A stretch of DNA of 5,955 bases from an uncultured Lachnospiraceae bacterium (lineage in GTDB: Bacteria > Bacillota > Clostridia > Lachnospirales > Lachnospiraceae): NCBI GenBank assembly GCA_947591115.1, contig CANQCX010000124.1:1-5955 (forward strand), in the 5' to 3' direction. The notes beneath the pieces are model-generated. The model was not told the DNA's origin, searched no databases, and saw only the letters and a list, made by a program, of their open reading frames with translations. A program made the translations under genes and the position numbers. Below, one piece after another: positions 4,999-5,955 of the stretch; position 1 is the stretch's first letter; each line of letters begins with the position of its first letter.

Positions 4999-5955
4999 AA
5001 AGCTTTTTCCCGAAACAAGCCAGATCAGAACCGTAATGGCGGCAATGGCGATGACCGCCGGTACAAACACGCCGGACACGCGGTCTGCGGTTTTTGCGAT
5101 CGGCGCTTTTGTTGCCGCCGCGTCGGAAACCATTTGGATGATCTGGGAGAGGGTGGTATCTTTTCCTACCCGCTGCGCCTGACAGCGCAGGAAACCGGAC
5201 TGGTTGATGGTTGCCGCCGAAACCCAGTCGCCCGCCGCTTTATCCACCGGAATGCTCTCGCCGGTCAGCGCCGCTTCATTGACCGCGCTGCTGCCGTCGG
5301 TCACGATTCCGTCCACCGGAATGCTTTCGCCGGGCCGGACCACAAAAATATCGCCTTTCCGAACTTCTTCAATGGCTACGGTTTCCTCCTTCTCCCCCCG
5401 AACCACGACCGCAGTCTTTGGAGCCAGCTTCATCAAACCCTTCAGCGCATTCGTTGTCTTTCCTTTGGAATGCGCCTCCAGCATTTTTCCGACAGTGATC
5501 AAAGTCAATATCATCGCCGCGGATTCAAAATAAAACTCATGCATGTACTCCATCGCGCGTTCCATGCTTCCGTTGGCAACGGCGTCCGTCATAGCAAACA
5601 ACGCGTAGGTGCTGTAGCCGAACGCCGCAAACGCGCCGAGCGCAACCAGCGTATCCATATTCGGCGCGCCATGAAGCAGGCTTTTAAAACCACTGATAAA
5701 AAATTTCTGGTTGATTACCATGATTACAGCGGTCAAAAGCAGTTGAAGCAGTCCGACTGCTACGGGATTTTTGCCCAAAACCTCCGGAACCGGCCAGTTC
5801 CACATCATATGCCCCATAGAAAAATACATCAGCACAAGCAAAAATACCAGCGATGTCAGCAGCCTTTTTTTCAGTGCTGGAGTTTCATGATCTTTTAAGG
5901 CTTCTTCTTCATCGGCGTACAAATCGGCGGACGGCGTTTCCTTTTGTCCCGATGC
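4996..5955 (-). CDS. copA: Cu+ P-type ATPase CopA, N-terminal membrane and actuator part (incomplete at window edge)
   Basis: This is the 5' part of the copper exporter. The frame is open to the window end with no start codon needed inside, so the true N-terminus, probably with one or more HMA domains, lies outside. A hydrophilic acidic segment (about 5955-5865) leads into four transmembrane helices: about 5862-5800, 5766-5692, 5658-5593 and 5535-5473. The actuator domain follows, with GESIPVDG and the TGES dephosphorylation loop at about 5265-5254, then a fifth helix ending at about 5000. The loop after the first helix is rich in Met, His and Trp (MGHMMWNWP), common in copper pumps. This part stops at TGA 4998-4996, immediately before the residues leading to CPC. 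Alone it lacks the metal site and the phosphorylation domain, so it cannot pump. Confidence 0.9.
   Translation of the reverse strand, partial: ASGQKETPSADLYADEEEALKDHETPALKKRLLTSLVFLLVLMYFSMGHMMWNWPVPEVLGKNPVAVGLLQLLLTAVIMVINQKFFISGFKSLLHGAPNMDTLVALGAFAAFGYSTYALFAMTDAVANGSMERAMEYMHEFYFESAAMILTLITVGKMLEAHSKGKTTNALKGLMKLAPKTAVVVRGEKEETVAIEEVRKGDIFVVRPGESIPVDGIVTDGSSAVNEAALTGESIPVDKAAGDWVSAATINQSGFLRCQAQRVGKDTTLSQIIQMVSDAAATKAPIAKTADRVSGVFVPAVIAIAAITVLIWLVSGKSF

Noticed and set aside
4452..5898. Several plus-strand open frames opposite copA
   Set aside because: They have biased composition (proline- or arginine-rich), no credible ribosome-binding site or domain, and are antisense shadows of a conserved ATPase.

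Overview
All genes in this window lie on the minus strand, so transcription runs from high to low coordinates. The gene content is a sporulation regulator (SpoIIID), a methyl-accepting chemotaxis protein, a lipoprotein GH5 cellulase with a cellulose-binding module, and a Gram-positive-type copper-exporting ATPase. This suggests a motile, endospore-forming, fibre-degrading anaerobic member of the Firmicutes, probably class Clostridia and most likely Lachnospiraceae. That placement rests on protein resemblance and moderate base composition, with no marker gene to confirm it.

Layout in transcription order. (1) 5955-3562: copA, a Cu+ P1B-type ATPase, cut by the window edge at its N-terminus. It has a lysine-rich linker and a C-terminal heavy-metal-associated (HMA) domain. 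It is interrupted by one in-frame TGA at 4998-4996, directly before the CPC metal-binding helix, while every signature motif on both sides is intact. (2) 3565-1844: the cellulase. Its ATG overlaps the copA stop (ATGA), so the two genes form a translationally coupled pair. (3) 1767-1513: spoIIID, with its own sigma-E-like promoter, a SpoIIID-type box near the predicted transcription start, and an inverted repeat containing its Shine-Dalgarno sequence. (4) 1421-9: a chemotaxis receptor with a strong sigma-A-type promoter (TTGACG-17-TATAAT) that places its start at an internal ATG.

Functional reading: three apparent units are packed head to tail with short gaps and no convincing rho-independent terminator between them. 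These are a copper-efflux/cellulase operon, a mother-cell sporulation regulator, and a receptor. No tRNA, rRNA, CRISPR array, insertion sequence or phage gene was seen, and no clear new multi-gene system. The unusual features are the in-frame stop in an otherwise perfect copA, the A-rich recoding-prone linker before a separately translatable HMA domain, the coupling of a cellulase to a metal pump, and the hairpin over the spoIIID ribosome-binding site.
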